Below are positions 1 through 10,575 of a stretch of 64,000 nt of DNA, piece by piece. Both the position numbers and the translations under genes were made by a program. How positions within the stretch are numbered: position 1 is the first letter of the stretch; the number at the start of each line of letters is the position of its first letter. Source of the DNA: Prorocentrum cordatum (taxonomy: Eukaryota > Sar > Dinophyceae > Prorocentrales > Prorocentraceae); the NCBI GenBank assembly GCA_963575745.1, contig CAUYUJ010015837.1, positions 472,122 to 536,121 of the forward strand, in the 5' to 3' direction. Under the pieces are notes generated by a model that ran no database searches, was not told the DNA's origin, and saw only the letters and a list, made by a program, of their open reading frames with translations.

Positions 1-480
1 GGGTGGCCGCGCGTCTTTCCGGCCCTCCGCCCTCGTGTGGCCAGGCACGGTGAGCAGGCTCGTGCTTCCCTTGTCGAAGGGGCCAGCGCGCCCTGCGACA
101 GGGCCCCCCCCAGGCAGGATCAGAGTCAAAGATTGCAGCTAGGGTCTACCCTCCGCCTCCCCCCTCCCGATCGATAATCCACATGTCTATCCATCAAGTG
201 GCCTCGGGATGTTCCACATGTGAATCCGGCCACGTATGTTTCCAGCCTCCTGGTAAATCCAGGTCGGGGAACCTGTTCGTGGCCGCGGCTCGCCTTGGCC
301 AGGACAGCCCCTTCGCCCCTAGGCTGGGACTCCGCATGCCAGCGCCGCGGCTGTATGAGCAGGCGTCAGGGACATCTTGGGTGCCTCGGATGCCTCGAGT
401 GCCACGGGTAGTTGTGTGTAACTTCACGAGATCTCTTCGGATGCAACTCGTGGGATATCAAATTCTGATTTCGCCCTGGT
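1..480. other. No recognisable feature
   Basis: GC-rich sequence with short overlapping open frames on both strands, none with a recognisable motif. A GTGAGC string near position 50 could be a splice donor of an exon that began left of the window, but no reading frame stands out. Confidence 0.4.
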
Positions 481-565
481 CCGAAATCCGGCTAAATCTG
501 GCTTGTCCCCATTTTATCCGGCTTAGAATCCTGCTTAATCCCGGCTAATCCGGCTTAGTCCCGCT
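481..565. repeat. Short degenerate tandem repeat, CCGGCTTAATC type
   Basis: About seven imperfect copies of a 10-13 bp word (variants of ATCCGGCTTA and ATCCTGCTTAATCCC) follow one another. Units differ in length and base, which suggests an old minisatellite. Confidence 0.6.
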
Positions 566-924
566 TGATCCCAGGCCCACTCCTGCGTAACAGCCCCCCA
601 ATGGGGCTCAATCCTCTGTTTCCATTCCGACGAGGACCTCCCAGTAGTTGCATTCTAAGATCTCGGGGCTTTTGGGGTCGTGCTGTTCCTGCGGGTGCCT
701 CGGGCAGTCGGCGGAGGATGTCACAGAGAGGAGACCTCGGGGCACGCAGCGGCGCTGGATGCCCCCCTCGTGGGAGGAGAGTGTGGTGCGCGCCCGGGGA
801 GGAACGCCTCGGGGGGAGGGAGAGAGCGAGGGGGAGAGGGCAAGCTGGGTGCGCTCGCGTCATATATGACGTCCGACCCTTCCCTTCCATCCCTTACAAT
901 GGCGTAGATCTCCTTTCTAGTCGC
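562..924. other. No recognisable feature
   Basis: GC-rich sequence containing a purine-rich stretch near 785-845. The open frames on both strands are of compositional type and show no domain. Confidence 0.35.
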
Positions 925-1012
925 ACAATCGGATATCGTAGCATGGCATAGCATTACATGGCGTAGCATGGTGTCGAATATCGCGTGGCATGACATAGCA
1001 TGGCGTGCCGAC
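925..1012. repeat. Degenerate 10 bp tandem repeat, CATGGCATAG type
   Basis: Repeated words CATGGCATAG, CATGGCGTAG and CATGACATAG occur in close succession. This is a short imperfect minisatellite with no coding signal. Confidence 0.5.
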
Positions 1013-1168
1013 GCCCCCACGATGTGTGTGGGGGGCTTCTGCGGCTCCAGAAATCAACGAATCGACACCGAATGTGTAACCACTTCCGATGGTTTCTTTG
1101 GGAGGCCACTTTCTAGATTTTGGGGCCTATTCGGAAGGACCGAAAGCCATACCAGGGCATGGCACTCG

Positions 1169-1300
1169 AAATAATGACGTCAGCGCTGCAGCGGGAGCAC
1201 GAGTCGGAACGAGCGGAAGCGCGGAAATGATGCCAGCGCTGCAGCGGGAACACGATTTGGAACGAACGATAGCCAGAACATGACACCAGCGCTTTATCGA
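1169..1300. repeat. 55 bp tandem repeat, 2.5 copies
   Basis: Three consecutive blocks share the order (G)ACGTCAGCGCTGCAGCGGG, then a GGAACGA word. They start near 1169, 1224 and 1278, and the third block is truncated and diverged. Confidence 0.6.
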
Positions 1301-2689
1301 AAGCAGCATTTTGACAACAAAACCCTGCGAAAACAAGCTCCCGTGATGACCCGGCCAGCAGCGGTCGGCTGAACCCAAGTGTCAGGCGCGTCGTAAATTT
1401 TGGATGAGGCTGGTCAGTGAGCTACTGTCACGGCAAGAACGAGGCGGGGGCTAATCAGAATCGCACCCGGCTCCGACCAACTCCTTTCGGGAAGCCAGGG
1501 CGCTTGCTCCATGACATACTGAACGCTGTCACTTCGTGCCGGCCGCGGAGGGGCGGGTGCGGGGCGGGTTTTGCTGTTGCGTCACTGCCGTTCTGTCTCT
1601 GCATGCGTTGTTGCTTCTGCTTGGTCCTCGTCTGCTTCTTCTCGCGTGAGGTCCGTTGGGCCCGGGCCGAGGGGGCACCCGAGGGGTGGGGCGCCGGGCC
1701 GCCGAGGGCTCGCGGAGCAGAGGAGAGCAGTGGTGCTGGCAGGTGTGCTCGAAAGGAAAAACGCCGATCGCGAGGGGCTCTTTGGCTCTTCAGACGGTTT
1801 CATCATGTTCTAGAGCGAGGACCTGGAACCAAGTGGCGCAGACCTGGGCTGTGCGGGCGGGGATGTCAGACTCGGAGAGCGATGCGTGAGTGGTGCCGTT
1901 GCTTGATTGATTATGTTTGCCTGCGCTTGCTTCACAACGTTTTCCACTCTGGGATGCCCCCTCACGCCAACCCGCTTGCTTGGGACTATGCGCATGGCAC
2001 ATCAGCTGTGCTCGCCAGCTGATGCGCCTGACCTGAAAACGAACACGGTCTATGCCACCGATGCGAATTTTCGATGTATGGGTGCTGGATTTCAGTTTCT
2101 CGCGGAATGATGGCGGGGTGGGCCAAAGAGGGACTCCCCAAATGAGCAGAGTTCCGCTTCCACACAAGATCTGCATTGTAAGTTTAGGGACGCCTGTCTT
2201 CTCAATCGAGGCATCGCCGATGGCGTGCATGTTCATCGTGCTCACCGTCAGGCTCTTCAGCGATGCTTTTAAGCAGCGTTGCTGCTCTCGCGGGCTGATT
2301 CCTGGCATCAGCTTACACGCGGATCCCTGCCCTGCGGGAGGCCGCGAGCCCTGCTTCGCGGTTGAACGGTATGGGATTGGAGGTTCGCCTCCCTGCATCC
2401 AGCATTGCGCGCGCCATTCTAAGGCGAATTATGGCACCACAAGGGCCGCCTCTCCTTTGCGCTCCGAGGCACGGATGCAAGCGATAAGCAGATGGACCAT
2501 GCTCTAGTGGATCCTGACAAAGGTTCACATCGCATACTTTGCCGCAGCAAGAGTTTGGAAGCGCGCATGACCTCCAGACGACCAAAATCGATGCCAAGGT
2601 GGCTCCGCTACCCCAGTACGTTTGTTTCTACGGTGACCTCAAAGCACCAAGCGACCGACCAATGCGGCAGATTCGTATCGTGCCAACTC
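1301..2689. other. Unassigned region with ambiguous open frames
   Basis: A 202-codon open frame lies on the minus strand (1790-2398) and a 201-codon frame on the plus strand (1417-2022). Neither has a recognisable domain. A short plus-strand segment at 2545-2683 reads like protein after an AG acceptor, but its support is too weak to call a gene. Confidence 0.3.
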
Positions 2690-2850
2690 CTGCGTTGTTT
2701 TCCGACGTCTCGTGGATCGTTCAATTTGGGAATTCCGGCGGCTTTTCGATTGCCAGATCGTTCAATGTATCTAGGCCGATTCTGGGCCTCTGGCGATATT
2801 CAATTTTGAACGCCGGCGGCGGGGTCGTAGCCGCGTCGATGCGACGATCG
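2690..2850 (+). repeat. Partial relative of the foldback element at 6.6 kb
   Basis: This segment contains TCGTGGATCGTTCAAT, then GGCCGATTCTGGGC, then a GGGGTCG block, in the same order as the reverse complement of the outer parts of the 6,570-6,950 foldback element. The long central palindrome of that element is absent, so this is either a deletion derivative or a second subtype. Confidence 0.5.
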
Positions 2851-3239
2851 CGTGCTGTGCCCTCAGGCCTCAGGGCCACCCCGAGAGGGCCCGGTGATCC
2901 GCACATGATCTCGATGTGGCTGCGGCTGGCCGCAGGACAACCCTAAGGTGGCCCAATCTATAAGCAACGGGTGACTCCGATATATTCCACAATGTCCACG
3001 CGATGGCCAACTTTCGGGCCCAAGCTGGCCGAAGCGATACCTGAACAAGTCTCCACGACCCCATTATGACCCAGAGATGCTCTCAACATGATCGCACGAC
3101 AACGACTATGCGCAATCAAATTGCAGGACTTGCGTCCCGCCTGGGAATACGGGCACCTTATTCCCTACACTTTGAGTGGGTTTCTGGTTTTCTCTGGACA
3201 CACTGCGCAGGAACCTTCTATTCCCCCCTCCTCCTCTCG

Positions 3240-3440
3240 TCTTCTTCTTGTTCTTCATCATCACCAGCATCATCCTCAGCATCATCATCCTCATCACATC
3301 CTCATCCTCATCGTCACCATCATCATCACTACCCCACCATGTGCATCTGCCATCACCATCACCACGCCATGTTTTCACGCTCATCATCACCATCATCATC
3401 ATACCACGACCATTACTATCACCATCCCATCGCGATCATC
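3240..3440. repeat. CAT/ATC triplet-rich tract
   Basis: Interrupted runs of CAT, ATC and CAC triplets extend about 200 bp. Conceptual translation gives only histidine- or serine-rich low complexity, so the open frames here are compositional. Confidence 0.85.
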
Positions 3441-3484
3441 GATCATTATAAAATCGGTCATAGTCTCGAGCGGGAGCCTCGTCA

Positions 3485-4215
3485 CTGAGTGAATATGGAG
3501 GTTGTCTCGAGCGGGAGCCTCGTCTCTGAGTGGATATGGAGGAAGTTTGCAGTAGGAGCCCCCTTTTCATGGGACCGCCGGATAATGTTATTAATCAAAG
3601 CGGGCCATGCAGATTTTGCAAATGTCGTCACTGTTTGGGCTCCTGAGACGTTGAATCTGGAGTAAGTTTCGAGCGGGAGCCTCGTCTCTAAGTGAATATG
3701 GAGGAAGTCTTGATCGGAAGCCCCCTCATTATGTGGCCGCCCGGTCATGTCATCAATCTGAGCGGGTCGTCCAGATCCTGTAGCTGTCATCATTTTTGAG
3801 CTCTTGAGTCCTCAATCTGGAAGAAGTCTCGAGCGGGAGCCTCGTCTTTGAGTGAATATGGAGGAAGTTTCCAGCGGGAACCCCGTCTCTAGATTTTTGA
3901 GCTCTTGAGGCCTGAATCTGGAGGAAGTCTCGCGCAGGAGACCAGGAACCTCGCCCCTGAGCCAATATGGAGGAAGTCTCGAGCGGGAGCCCCCTCCCTA
4001 GGGGGCGCTGGGTCATGTTATTAATCTTCGCGGGTCGTCCAGATCTTGCAGCTGCCACCTTTTTGTGAGCTCCTGAGGCCTCTATCTGGACGCAGTCCCG
4101 AGCGGGAGCCTCTTCCCTGAGTGAATGCGGAGGAAGGAAGTCTCCAGCGGCACACCTTCCTAATGCGGCTGCCAGATTATGTTAGTCATCGGATCAGAGC
4201 GGGTCAACCAGATCC
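3485..4215. repeat. Tandem 150-185 bp repeat containing GTCTCGAGCGGGAGC
   Basis: Each unit carries a GAGGAAGTCTCGAGCGGGAG word, an AGTGAATATGGAGGAAG word, a block ending TTATTAATC plus AGCGGGTC, then CAGATCCTGCAGCTGTC and GAGCTCTTGAG. Units begin near 3500, 3665, 3825 (short), 3920 and 4090. The array resumes at 4800 after a 580 bp interruption. The GTCTCGAGCG core is also found in the repeats at 42-57 kb. Confidence 0.8.
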
Positions 4216-4224
4216 TGTACTTAG

Positions 4225-4345
4225 CTGCTCTGATACGCACGTTTTGAAACATAACACGTGCCGTGCTCAAAACGTCCGTATTCAAAGCGTGCGTGTTCAG
4301 TCTACGTGTTGAGTTCCGTATCAATACGCTACGTGTTGCGTGTTG
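4225..4345. repeat. Degenerate short repeat, ACGTGTTG/CGTATT type
   Basis: Interrupted copies of words related to CGTGTTGAG and CGTATTCAAAGCG lie within the insertion that splits the 3.5-5.1 kb array. There is no coding signal. Confidence 0.4.
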
Positions 4346-4404
4346 CGTATCGGGGCAGCTGAGATCCTGTATCTATCGTTATTTAATCGCTTCGCTCATT
4401 CTGC

Positions 4405-4555
4405 TGGCCCTGGAACGCTATTTGGGGTCTCTTGGGGCCGTCTTGGGGGCTTCTTGGGGGCTTCTTGGGAGCGTCTTGGGGCTCCTTGGCGGCGTATTGG
4501 GCTCCCCTGGGGCCTCTTGGGGGGCTCTTGGGGGCCCCCTGGGGCGGGAGGGGGG
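4405..4555. repeat. Degenerate CTTGGGGGC minisatellite
   Basis: Variants of GTCTTGGGGGCTTCTTGGG recur every 12-15 bp. Translation gives LG-rich strings on the plus strand and PQEAPKKPP-like strings on the minus strand. I treat both as consequences of the repeat rather than protein genes. Confidence 0.65.
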
Positions 4556-4799
4556 GTAGTCGATTGCAGCCCCCCCCTCGGAGGCCACGATCCTCGTGAG
4601 GGTTGGCGAAACATAGCCTCCCCCCTGGGGATCGCCCGGGACCCGGCCGGGACACGGCCGGAGGTCAGCCGGTGTACTTTTCGTCCGGGGCCCCCCAGGG
4701 CCCGCCTCGCGCGCGCGGACTAGAAATATTGTCAAGTAGTTACCGGAGATCTTAGCGCACGCCTCTGGCCCGTTGGGCTGGCCAATTTTTGGTTTGAAA

Positions 4800-5089
4800 G
4801 TGAAGGAAGTCTCCAGCGGGAGCAACCTCCCTATTGCGCAGCCAGATCATGTCCTCCCCATGGGGCTGCCTCATAATGTTATTCATCAGAGCGGGCCATC
4901 CAGATCCTGCAACTGTCGTCACTGTTGAGCTCTTGAGGCCTGACTGTGTAGGAAGTCTCGGCCGGGAACCTTGGCCCTTAGCCAACATGGAGGAAGTCTC
5001 GAGCGGGAGCCCCCTCCCTACTGGGCCTGCCAGACCATGCCATTAATCAAAGCGGGTCATCCAGATCCTGCAGATGTCATCATTTTTCC
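4800..5089. repeat. Second block of the GTCTCGAGCGGGAGC tandem repeat
   Basis: Two further units of the family at 3485-4215, with the same order of words (GGAAGTCTC, GCCCCCTCCCTA, CAGATCCTGCA). The intervening sequence 4216-4799 shares none of them, so the array appears to have been split by an insertion. Confidence 0.75.
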
Positions 5090-5520
5090 CATGAGCGCCC
5101 AAGAACGCCTGGTAATTCCGGGAAGTTGTGGCCCAGGCCCTTAAGAGTGCAATCCGCCAAATTCGTACACTCGCATGAGCTTCGGGACACTCGACTGCGT
5201 GCTGAAGGCACGGTGGTACATTTTGGTAGAATGCGTCAGGGGAGCGGGCTCTCACCCAGACCACGCAGGACGGGTGCCTTGCTAGGGGTAGGATGGGGTT
5301 CGACGCCTCCCGAGCCCTCGCCCCCCTCGGGGTCGCTGTCGCCGGTTGAGCTCGTGCTTGCAGGCACTGCATGCCATCGGGCGCAGTGGCATACCTCCAC
5401 GAAACTTTCGTAACGGCGACGTGGAGAGGTTGCAGTCTGTTCTTTGGTTGGCACCCCGCCGCCCTGTCCGGTCGGCTTACAAAAGTAAAGCTTGCCAGCG
5501 GGAGGCGATGCCTGTCACGC
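5090..5520. other. No recognisable feature
   Basis: Mixed-composition sequence left of the first 180 bp inverted-repeat element. Short overlapping open frames are present on both strands with no motif. Confidence 0.35.
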
Positions 5521-5702
5521 TACAGCCGGACCGAGGTATAAGATCGAGGTCGATTCGGGGAGGGTACCCTGGCGTTCTCCGTGTTTGTTGGATGTTCTTG
5601 TGCATCCTGGAGGAGGGCACCCTCGAACGTTCTCCAGTTTGGGTCGGCGGAGGGTCTCATGTTCTTGACGCATGTTCTTCTGTCCTAGGAGGTCCGACTG
5701 CA
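5521..5702 (+). mobile_element. 180 bp terminal-inverted-repeat element, copy 1
   Basis: Left end TACAGCCGGACC and right end GGTCCGACTGCA form imperfect inverted repeats. The interior has the shared order GATCGAGGT, GGGAGGGTACC, GTTGGATGTTCTTGTGCAT, GTTCTTCTGTCCTAG. Three more copies lie at 10,057, 13,128 and 16,618. No transposase is encoded, so it is best described as a MITE-like non-autonomous element. I could not identify a convincing target-site duplication. Confidence 0.75.
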
Positions 5703-6054
5703 CTGTCCCTGGCAGTGAGACGTGAGACCCTCTGCGCCTGTTTGGAGCGCTGTCAGCGGGCTCCCTGCCGCTCTGCTGGCCCCTCCAGACGAAGGGATGT
5801 ATCCGTCTCCCGCTTCTCTCCCCCGCGGCCGCTCTGCCCGCGGAGTCCGTGGCGGCGTGCTCCATCGACCCTTTTGCCTGTCCCTCTGGTTCTTTGAGCC
5901 TTGAGGATGTCAATGCGCCTGCACGTGCAGGATCGACGTCGACCGCTGCCGAGCCTGGCTCGCCGCCTTCTGCCCCGCGTGCCCTGAAAGTTGGCTTGTT
6001 GCGGCCTTGCTGGTCGCGGGCTCCTCCTGCCCTGTTCTGCCCCCTCCTCCTCTT
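5703..6054. other. No recognisable feature
   Basis: GC-rich sequence between the first 180 bp element and the CCT tracts. Nothing beyond compositional open frames is visible. Confidence 0.35.
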
Positions 6055-6430
6055 CCACATTCTCCTCCTCCTCCTCCTCCTCCTCCTCCTTCGTTGGCCC
6101 ACCACGGGTGGCCTGGACCCAGATGTCCCCAAGGTCATATTTTTCAACGGGCCACCGTGTTCTACAGGGTTGTGACTTCAGGAAGCTGGTCCCACTAACG
6201 GAGCTCAGGCGCCCCAAAGCCGTATTACCTCAAGTTCCCCTCCTCCTCCTCTTCCTCCTCCTCCTCCTCCCCCTCCTCCTCCTCCTCTTCCTCCTCGTCC
6301 TCCTCCTCCTTCTCGTCCTTGTCGTCGTCGTCGTCCTCCTCCTCCTCCTCCTCCTCCCCCACCTCCTGCTCTTCCTCCTCCTCCTCCTCCTCCTCCTCCT
6401 CCTCCTACTCGCCTCCTCCCCTCCCGCACC
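6055..6430. repeat. CCT-rich triplet tracts
   Basis: Two interrupted (CCT)n/(CTC)n runs, at 6055-6095 and 6238-6418, are separated by 140 bp of non-repetitive sequence. Translation gives serine, proline or leucine homopolymers on the plus strand and arginine, glycine or glutamate on the minus strand. Confidence 0.9.
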
Positions 6431-6569
6431 CGCCCCCCCCCCGCGGGGCTGTGCGGCCGCCTCGCCGCCAGACGGGCGAGTGCCAGAAGGTGGAGTCGAC
6501 CAGGCCCCCGCGGGCGCGGGCCGCGCGCGGGTCGGTCGAGTCGCCAGGCTGGGTGCACAGCGGGGCCGC

Positions 6570-6950
6570 GCCGCGTCGGCGCAGCTGCGACCCCAGCGCG
6601 GGCGAGGTTGAGCGTTTCCCAGCAGCCCAGAATCGGCCGATTCCGATCGATCTGCGCCATCGGGAGCCTAAGGCTCCCAGATGGGGTCCGAGTGGGTGGG
6701 GTCGGTGGATCGCGCCGCATCGCCGATGCATCGCCCATCCGGCTCGATGTGGGGACGGATTTTCTCCACGCCGATGGCGCCGATGCATCGGTGATGCGGC
6801 GCAATCCTCCGGCCCCATCTACTCGGACCCCGTACCCTATTGGGGAAGCCTCTGCATCGGGAGGCCGCGACAGATCGAACGATCCACGAGGTGTCAGACA
6901 CTGGCGCTGGCGTCATGGCCCCGCCGTGTGGGGTCAGCAGTTCGAGTGAT
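6570..6950. mobile_element. Foldback (long palindromic) element
   Basis: The arm at 6676-6738 (GGGGTCCGAGTGGGTGGGG through GCGCCGCATCGCCGATGCAT) is matched by the reverse complement of 6778-6843, which carries GGGGTCCGAGTAGATGGGG and GCGCCGCATCACCGATGCAT. The centre is itself partly palindromic around GGCTCGATGTGGGG and CTCCACGCCGATGG. The outer parts recur at 2690-2850. No protein is encoded. This fits a foldback or MITE-type element, and strong hairpin formation is expected. Confidence 0.7.
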
Positions 6951-6967
6951 CTCAGGGTTTGGAAGGA

Positions 6968-7020
6968 GCAGGAAGAGGAGGAGGAGGAGGAGGAGGAGGA
7001 GAAGGAGGAGGAGGCGACGG
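6968..7020. repeat. GGA triplet tract
   Basis: A run of GGA and GAG triplets of about 50 bp, directly right of the foldback element and on the opposite strand to the CCT tracts at 6.0-6.4 kb. Confidence 0.85.
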
Positions 7021-8420
7021 AGGCTGGCCTGCCGCATCCCAGACCCATCATATGGGGAGATTGCACAGGGCGCTCCTGGCCTGGTCGCGTGGTTTCTCGC
7101 GTCGACCGCTCGGCCCCTCTTGCATCACACTCTTGACTCGTGCATCGCGCTCTCTGTGCCTGAACTTCCGACGCGTTCCTGTGCCCTCGTGGAGGAACGA
7201 CAAGCAGCCGCCTGGCAAGGCCAACGCTGGCATCTTCAACAGGCCGTGGACCAAGGAGATGACCAACCTGCGCGATGGCCAGGCGCGTCAGACATGGTAA
7301 AATGCTTGGGGGGTGCTGCATGAGGTCTAAGACAATCGCGAAGTTTGGGGAGCAGACCCCTTCACTGCGATGGAGATTCCCCACCCGCCGTTAAATCGTA
7401 TATCAATGTGGCACCCTCTCCATCGTGACGGCAAGTTTCCGTTGTATCTTCCAGCGTTGAATCCGCAAAGGGCATTGCTTTTCACCGTTGCCTCCCCTCT
7501 CTGACTGACTCATGGCTAGGTGACAGTTCGGCTGGAGATGCTTGTAGTTTTCTCGGGTCCGCCTGGAGGTTTAGTTTGGGGATGATGATGCGACCTTGGG
7601 GCATCGGGGGCAATCCTGGAGCTAGTTAGGCGCACTGATGGTGTTGTCTCGAGGCCAGGTCAGGGAACACGGGCTTCTTGACCGCATGTACGGACCTCTC
7701 TGGACCTGAAGGCAAGACCAATCCTGCGACCCCAGGACGTCCATCGATTTTTGGCGTGGGAACGTCACGCCTTCCGTCGCAAAACCATCGAAACCCAAGA
7801 AACCAAGGGCACCCTGGAGGCAAGCAGGGTGTTTCTTGGCACGGGCCCCCACTGTTGGAGGCTTTGGGAGACCTGGTCGGCTACACGCAGGAGCAACCCT
7901 TGGGCGGAGTGACCTCTGGTGCGGGCTCACGGGGGTCCCCCAAGCGCTGGCTTGCGCGCTCGGATCTGGCCTACCCGCGGCCGCCTGAGGCCGCGGCCCA
8001 AAGGTCACTCTTGCCTAGGGCTACGTCGGGCAGGCCCCTCTACAGGAGGAGTAGTCAACAATAGTCAAAAATACTCCAGGGACGATCTGTTTGCTATTTT
8101 TGATTATTTCTGAGCATGCATGGACTATTTTGCAGCTTTTCGCTCAAGATCCGCCTGTAGAAGGACATGCCCGACCTAGGCCTAGGGTCAGTCTTGCGTG
8201 TAGTCGACCTGGGTGGCACGGGACGTCTCTTGGAGTCTCTGGGAATTCTTCCTCCTCCTCCTCCTGCCCCTCCTCTGGTGCGCGGCTTTCGGGGCGCCAG
8301 GCCAGGGTTGGCCGCCGCTCCCGCATCGCACGCAGCGGCCGGCAGGCCGCGCACCCGCGGTCCATCCTGTCCAGGGCCACTCCCGGGTGCACCGTCGGGC
8401 TGCCCAAACTCCCCGAGTGT
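7021..8420. other. Unassigned region
   Basis: No convincing gene. A possible exon lies near 7188-7296 on the plus strand, ending before a GTAAAA string, but it lacks a recognisable domain. A short CCT run occurs at 8250-8275. Confidence 0.3.
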
Positions 8421-8551
8421 GTTCCACTACTCGCAACGTGCCTACTCGCAAACGTCCGACAAACCATACGTCTGCCTTTGTGCAACGTATCGTGCATTCC
8501 CCGCGGCGGGTCCAGGCCATTTGCGAGTAGCGACTTTGCGAGTAGTGGAAC
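8421..8551. mobile_element. 131 bp MITE-like element with 33 bp terminal inverted repeats
   Basis: The left end GTTCCACTACTCGCAA is the exact reverse complement of the right end. Moving inward, each arm has a second CTACTCGCAAA word, giving arms of about 33 bp with few mismatches. Each arm is therefore itself a direct repeat of CTACTCGCAA. No coding capacity and no clear target duplication. Confidence 0.75.
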
Positions 8552-9388
8552 GCGCTTGTCTACAAACGAAGAACGGCAGAGCAGGAACAGCGTCCCGTTT
8601 TGGCCCCCAGAGCGCCTGCGTGCACGAGGAGGGTCCGAGGATCACCCGTGGAAGCACCGAAGGAACATCAAGCCCCTTTCCGAACCAAAGACCGTTCCTT
8701 GTTTCCGCTTCTTGGCTGCAAGCATCTGCTGTTGTGCCCCCCGCTCCCGTGGGGGAGGGGCCCCCGAGGAGGTGCCAGCTTCCTGGGCCTGTGGCCCCGC
8801 AAACGCTGCATCGGCACGCACCTCCACGCAGAGATGCAGCCCGAGTCCATCCCCGCCCCTCGCCCTCCCCCGCGCGCGCTCTCTCCCCATCTGCTTGGGC
8901 TGGGCTCCTCGCCGGGACAGTCTCAACATGTAACCGACCTCTGGGTTTTGCCACGGCGCGATCGCGGCTGGGTCTGCACGATACTCTGCTGGGCTGCCCA
9001 GCGCGGAGAGACGTGCACTTACACCGAGGCGGATGCGGCGGCTCCCCCTGCTCGGGGGCGCCTCTCCCGGATCCCACTGGCCCTCTGGGCGGAGGTGGTC
9101 CGGGGGGCCCCGGGGGCTCCCTCACGGGTTCCGCCTCCGTCACTTCTTCCAGGCCTCTGCTTCCCCTCCATCCCCCTCGCCCTGTGTGACGGGTTGCCCA
9201 CTTCCCCGAGACAGCGTCGGAGCGCGGACCTGTTTCGAAACAAGCGGAGGCTCCCACCTCGCTCCCTCCCCTGCCCTTCCACACAGTCTTCGCCTCCCCG
9301 CGATGCGTGGCGCCCATAGCCCATAGCCCATGGCGTCTCACCACTTCGCTGCCGGAAGGGCCAGGTATATCGAGACATATCTGATACC
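8552..9388. other. Long but ambiguous open frames, no recognised gene
   Basis: Open frames of more than 200 codons overlap on both strands (plus 8600-9319, minus 8442-9398). Both are proline-, arginine- and glycine-rich and lack recognisable motifs. With strong GC bias and coincident frames on opposite strands, composition is the simpler explanation. Confidence 0.35.
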
Positions 9389-9589
9389 ATGTCGGCATGT
9401 TTCACATTGACTTCGCATGATACTCCGGTCGAGGAGTGGGGCATGAAGCCGGCCACCATGCCGCCGGTGCCTGGCGCGGACGTGAAGATGGCATTCCTCT
9501 TCTTCGCCAATGACCGCATCGACAACGAGGAGATCTGGCTTCACTGGATGGACGAGGTGCCAGAGAAGGGCTGGGCAACATGCGCGCAC
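9389..9589 (+). CDS. Candidate 5' exon, possibly a glycosyltransferase 14-like N-terminus
   Basis: An ATG at 9389 opens a frame of 67 codons whose composition differs from the surrounding low-complexity sequence. Residues about 32-67 contain VKMAFLFFANDRIDNEEIW and then WMDEVPEKGWATCAH. A hydrophobic K-(I/M)-AFLF start, an acidic or polar loop, a tryptophan and a later histidine are seen at the beginning of core-2/I-branching (GT14) glucosaminyltransferase domains. I suggest that family only as a possibility. The call ends at a GT at 9590, followed by a long pyrimidine-rich stretch with AG acceptors around 9657 and 9694, as expected of an intron. No continuation exon could be confirmed. It could equally be a pseudogene fragment or a chance frame. 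Confidence 0.35.
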
Positions 9590-10056
9590 GTCCCTCCTTG
9601 CTTCCCCATCGTCCTCTTCCTTTCACTCCTGCCGCCCTCTCCCTGGTCCCTCCTCCAGCTGCCCCCCTTCGACGCAATCGTTTCACACAGCGCAGAGGTT
9701 TCGTGAAGGGTTGGTGGCGGATGTACTATGCTTTTGCAACGTTGCTGGAGAGCCGATGTGCCGAACATCTGTAGCACTGCGGCGCTGAATCTCATACTGG
9801 ACGTCTGCAAGTGTCTGTCAGCGTGCTGCAGGTTTCCAGCCGACCGAGACACCACTGCCCCAACGCGGAGTCGTGACCAGCAGTCAGAGTTGGATGCGGG
9901 AAGATTAATTGGGAAATGAGTTTCATAGGGGCGGATGGAGGGAGGTAGCAGGGCAGGGGCGGGGGGTGGACAGATCAGGAGTGGCTGCTGGGGTGGGGAG
10001 AAATTAGGGCAAGAGGCCCGAAGTTTGGGACATCGGGAGGGTGGGGGTGCAGGTAG
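9590..10056. other. Possible intron and flanking sequence
   Basis: Pyrimidine-rich at 9590-9665, then mixed sequence. If the exon at 9389 is real, its intron starts here. No further exon could be assigned. Confidence 0.3.
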
Positions 10057-10236
10057 GTACGGTCGGACCGAGGTATAAGATCGAGATTGGTTCGGGGAGG
10101 GTACCCTGGTGCTCTTCGTGATTGTCGGGTGCTCTTGTGCATCCTGGAGATGGTACCTTTGGCTGTTCCGTGTGCTCTCGCTGGCGGGGGTTCTTATGCT
10201 CGCGAAGGATGTTCTTCTGTCTTAGGTCCGACTGCA
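10057..10236 (+). mobile_element. 180 bp terminal-inverted-repeat element, copy 2
   Basis: The left end TACGGTCGGACC and right end GGTCCGACTGCA are inverted repeats. The interior matches copy 1 closely, including ACCGAGGTATAAGATCGAG and GGGAGGGTACCCTGG. It is followed within 250 bp by the first copy of the roughly 100 bp dispersed repeat. Confidence 0.75.
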
Positions 10237-10480
10237 CTGAGATTGGGGAAGGGAGGCCGGGGCAGTGCAGACCTGGGGGGCCCAGACCTCCGGCGACTTG
10301 AACTTTTCGAGTCTCCGGGCCTCCTCTCTCTTGGCCCTTGCACTGGAGGATCGGCTGTCCCCCACCAGCAGGTTTGTGGCAGCTCTGGGCCCCGAGAGCG
10401 GTCTTCGGATGCGGGAAAAAACGAAAGACCTCCCCAGGCATCCGATGCATTTTTTGTCAACACGTGGTCTGGGGGAGTTC

Positions 10481-10575
10481 CGTCCCTTCCCCAGTTCTGG
10501 TTCTTCGTCCCGAGTCGTTTCGTTGATCGCCCCTTGGCCCTGCGAGGGCCCCCAGAGACCCCAAGTGGCCAAAAA
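10481..10575 (-). repeat. Dispersed 100 bp repeat, copy 1 (reverse orientation)
   Basis: Contains CGTCCCGAGTCGTTTCGTTG and GCGAGGGCCCCCAGAG, the reverse complement of the family at 11,316, 16,234, 21,626, 39,786 and 44,936. In every copy one strand reads as a proline- and glycine-rich string with PESFFDGPEA-like wording. Function unknown. Confidence 0.6.

Noticed and set aside
1790-2398. 202-codon minus-strand frame
   Set aside because: No domain, overlapping plus-strand frames of similar length, and no splice or start support.
2545-2683. Exon-like segment after CTTTGCCGCAG with protein-like wording (TTKIDAKVAPLPQYVCFYGD)
   Set aside because: Only one splice border is plausible and the right side runs into a repeat. 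Too weak to call.
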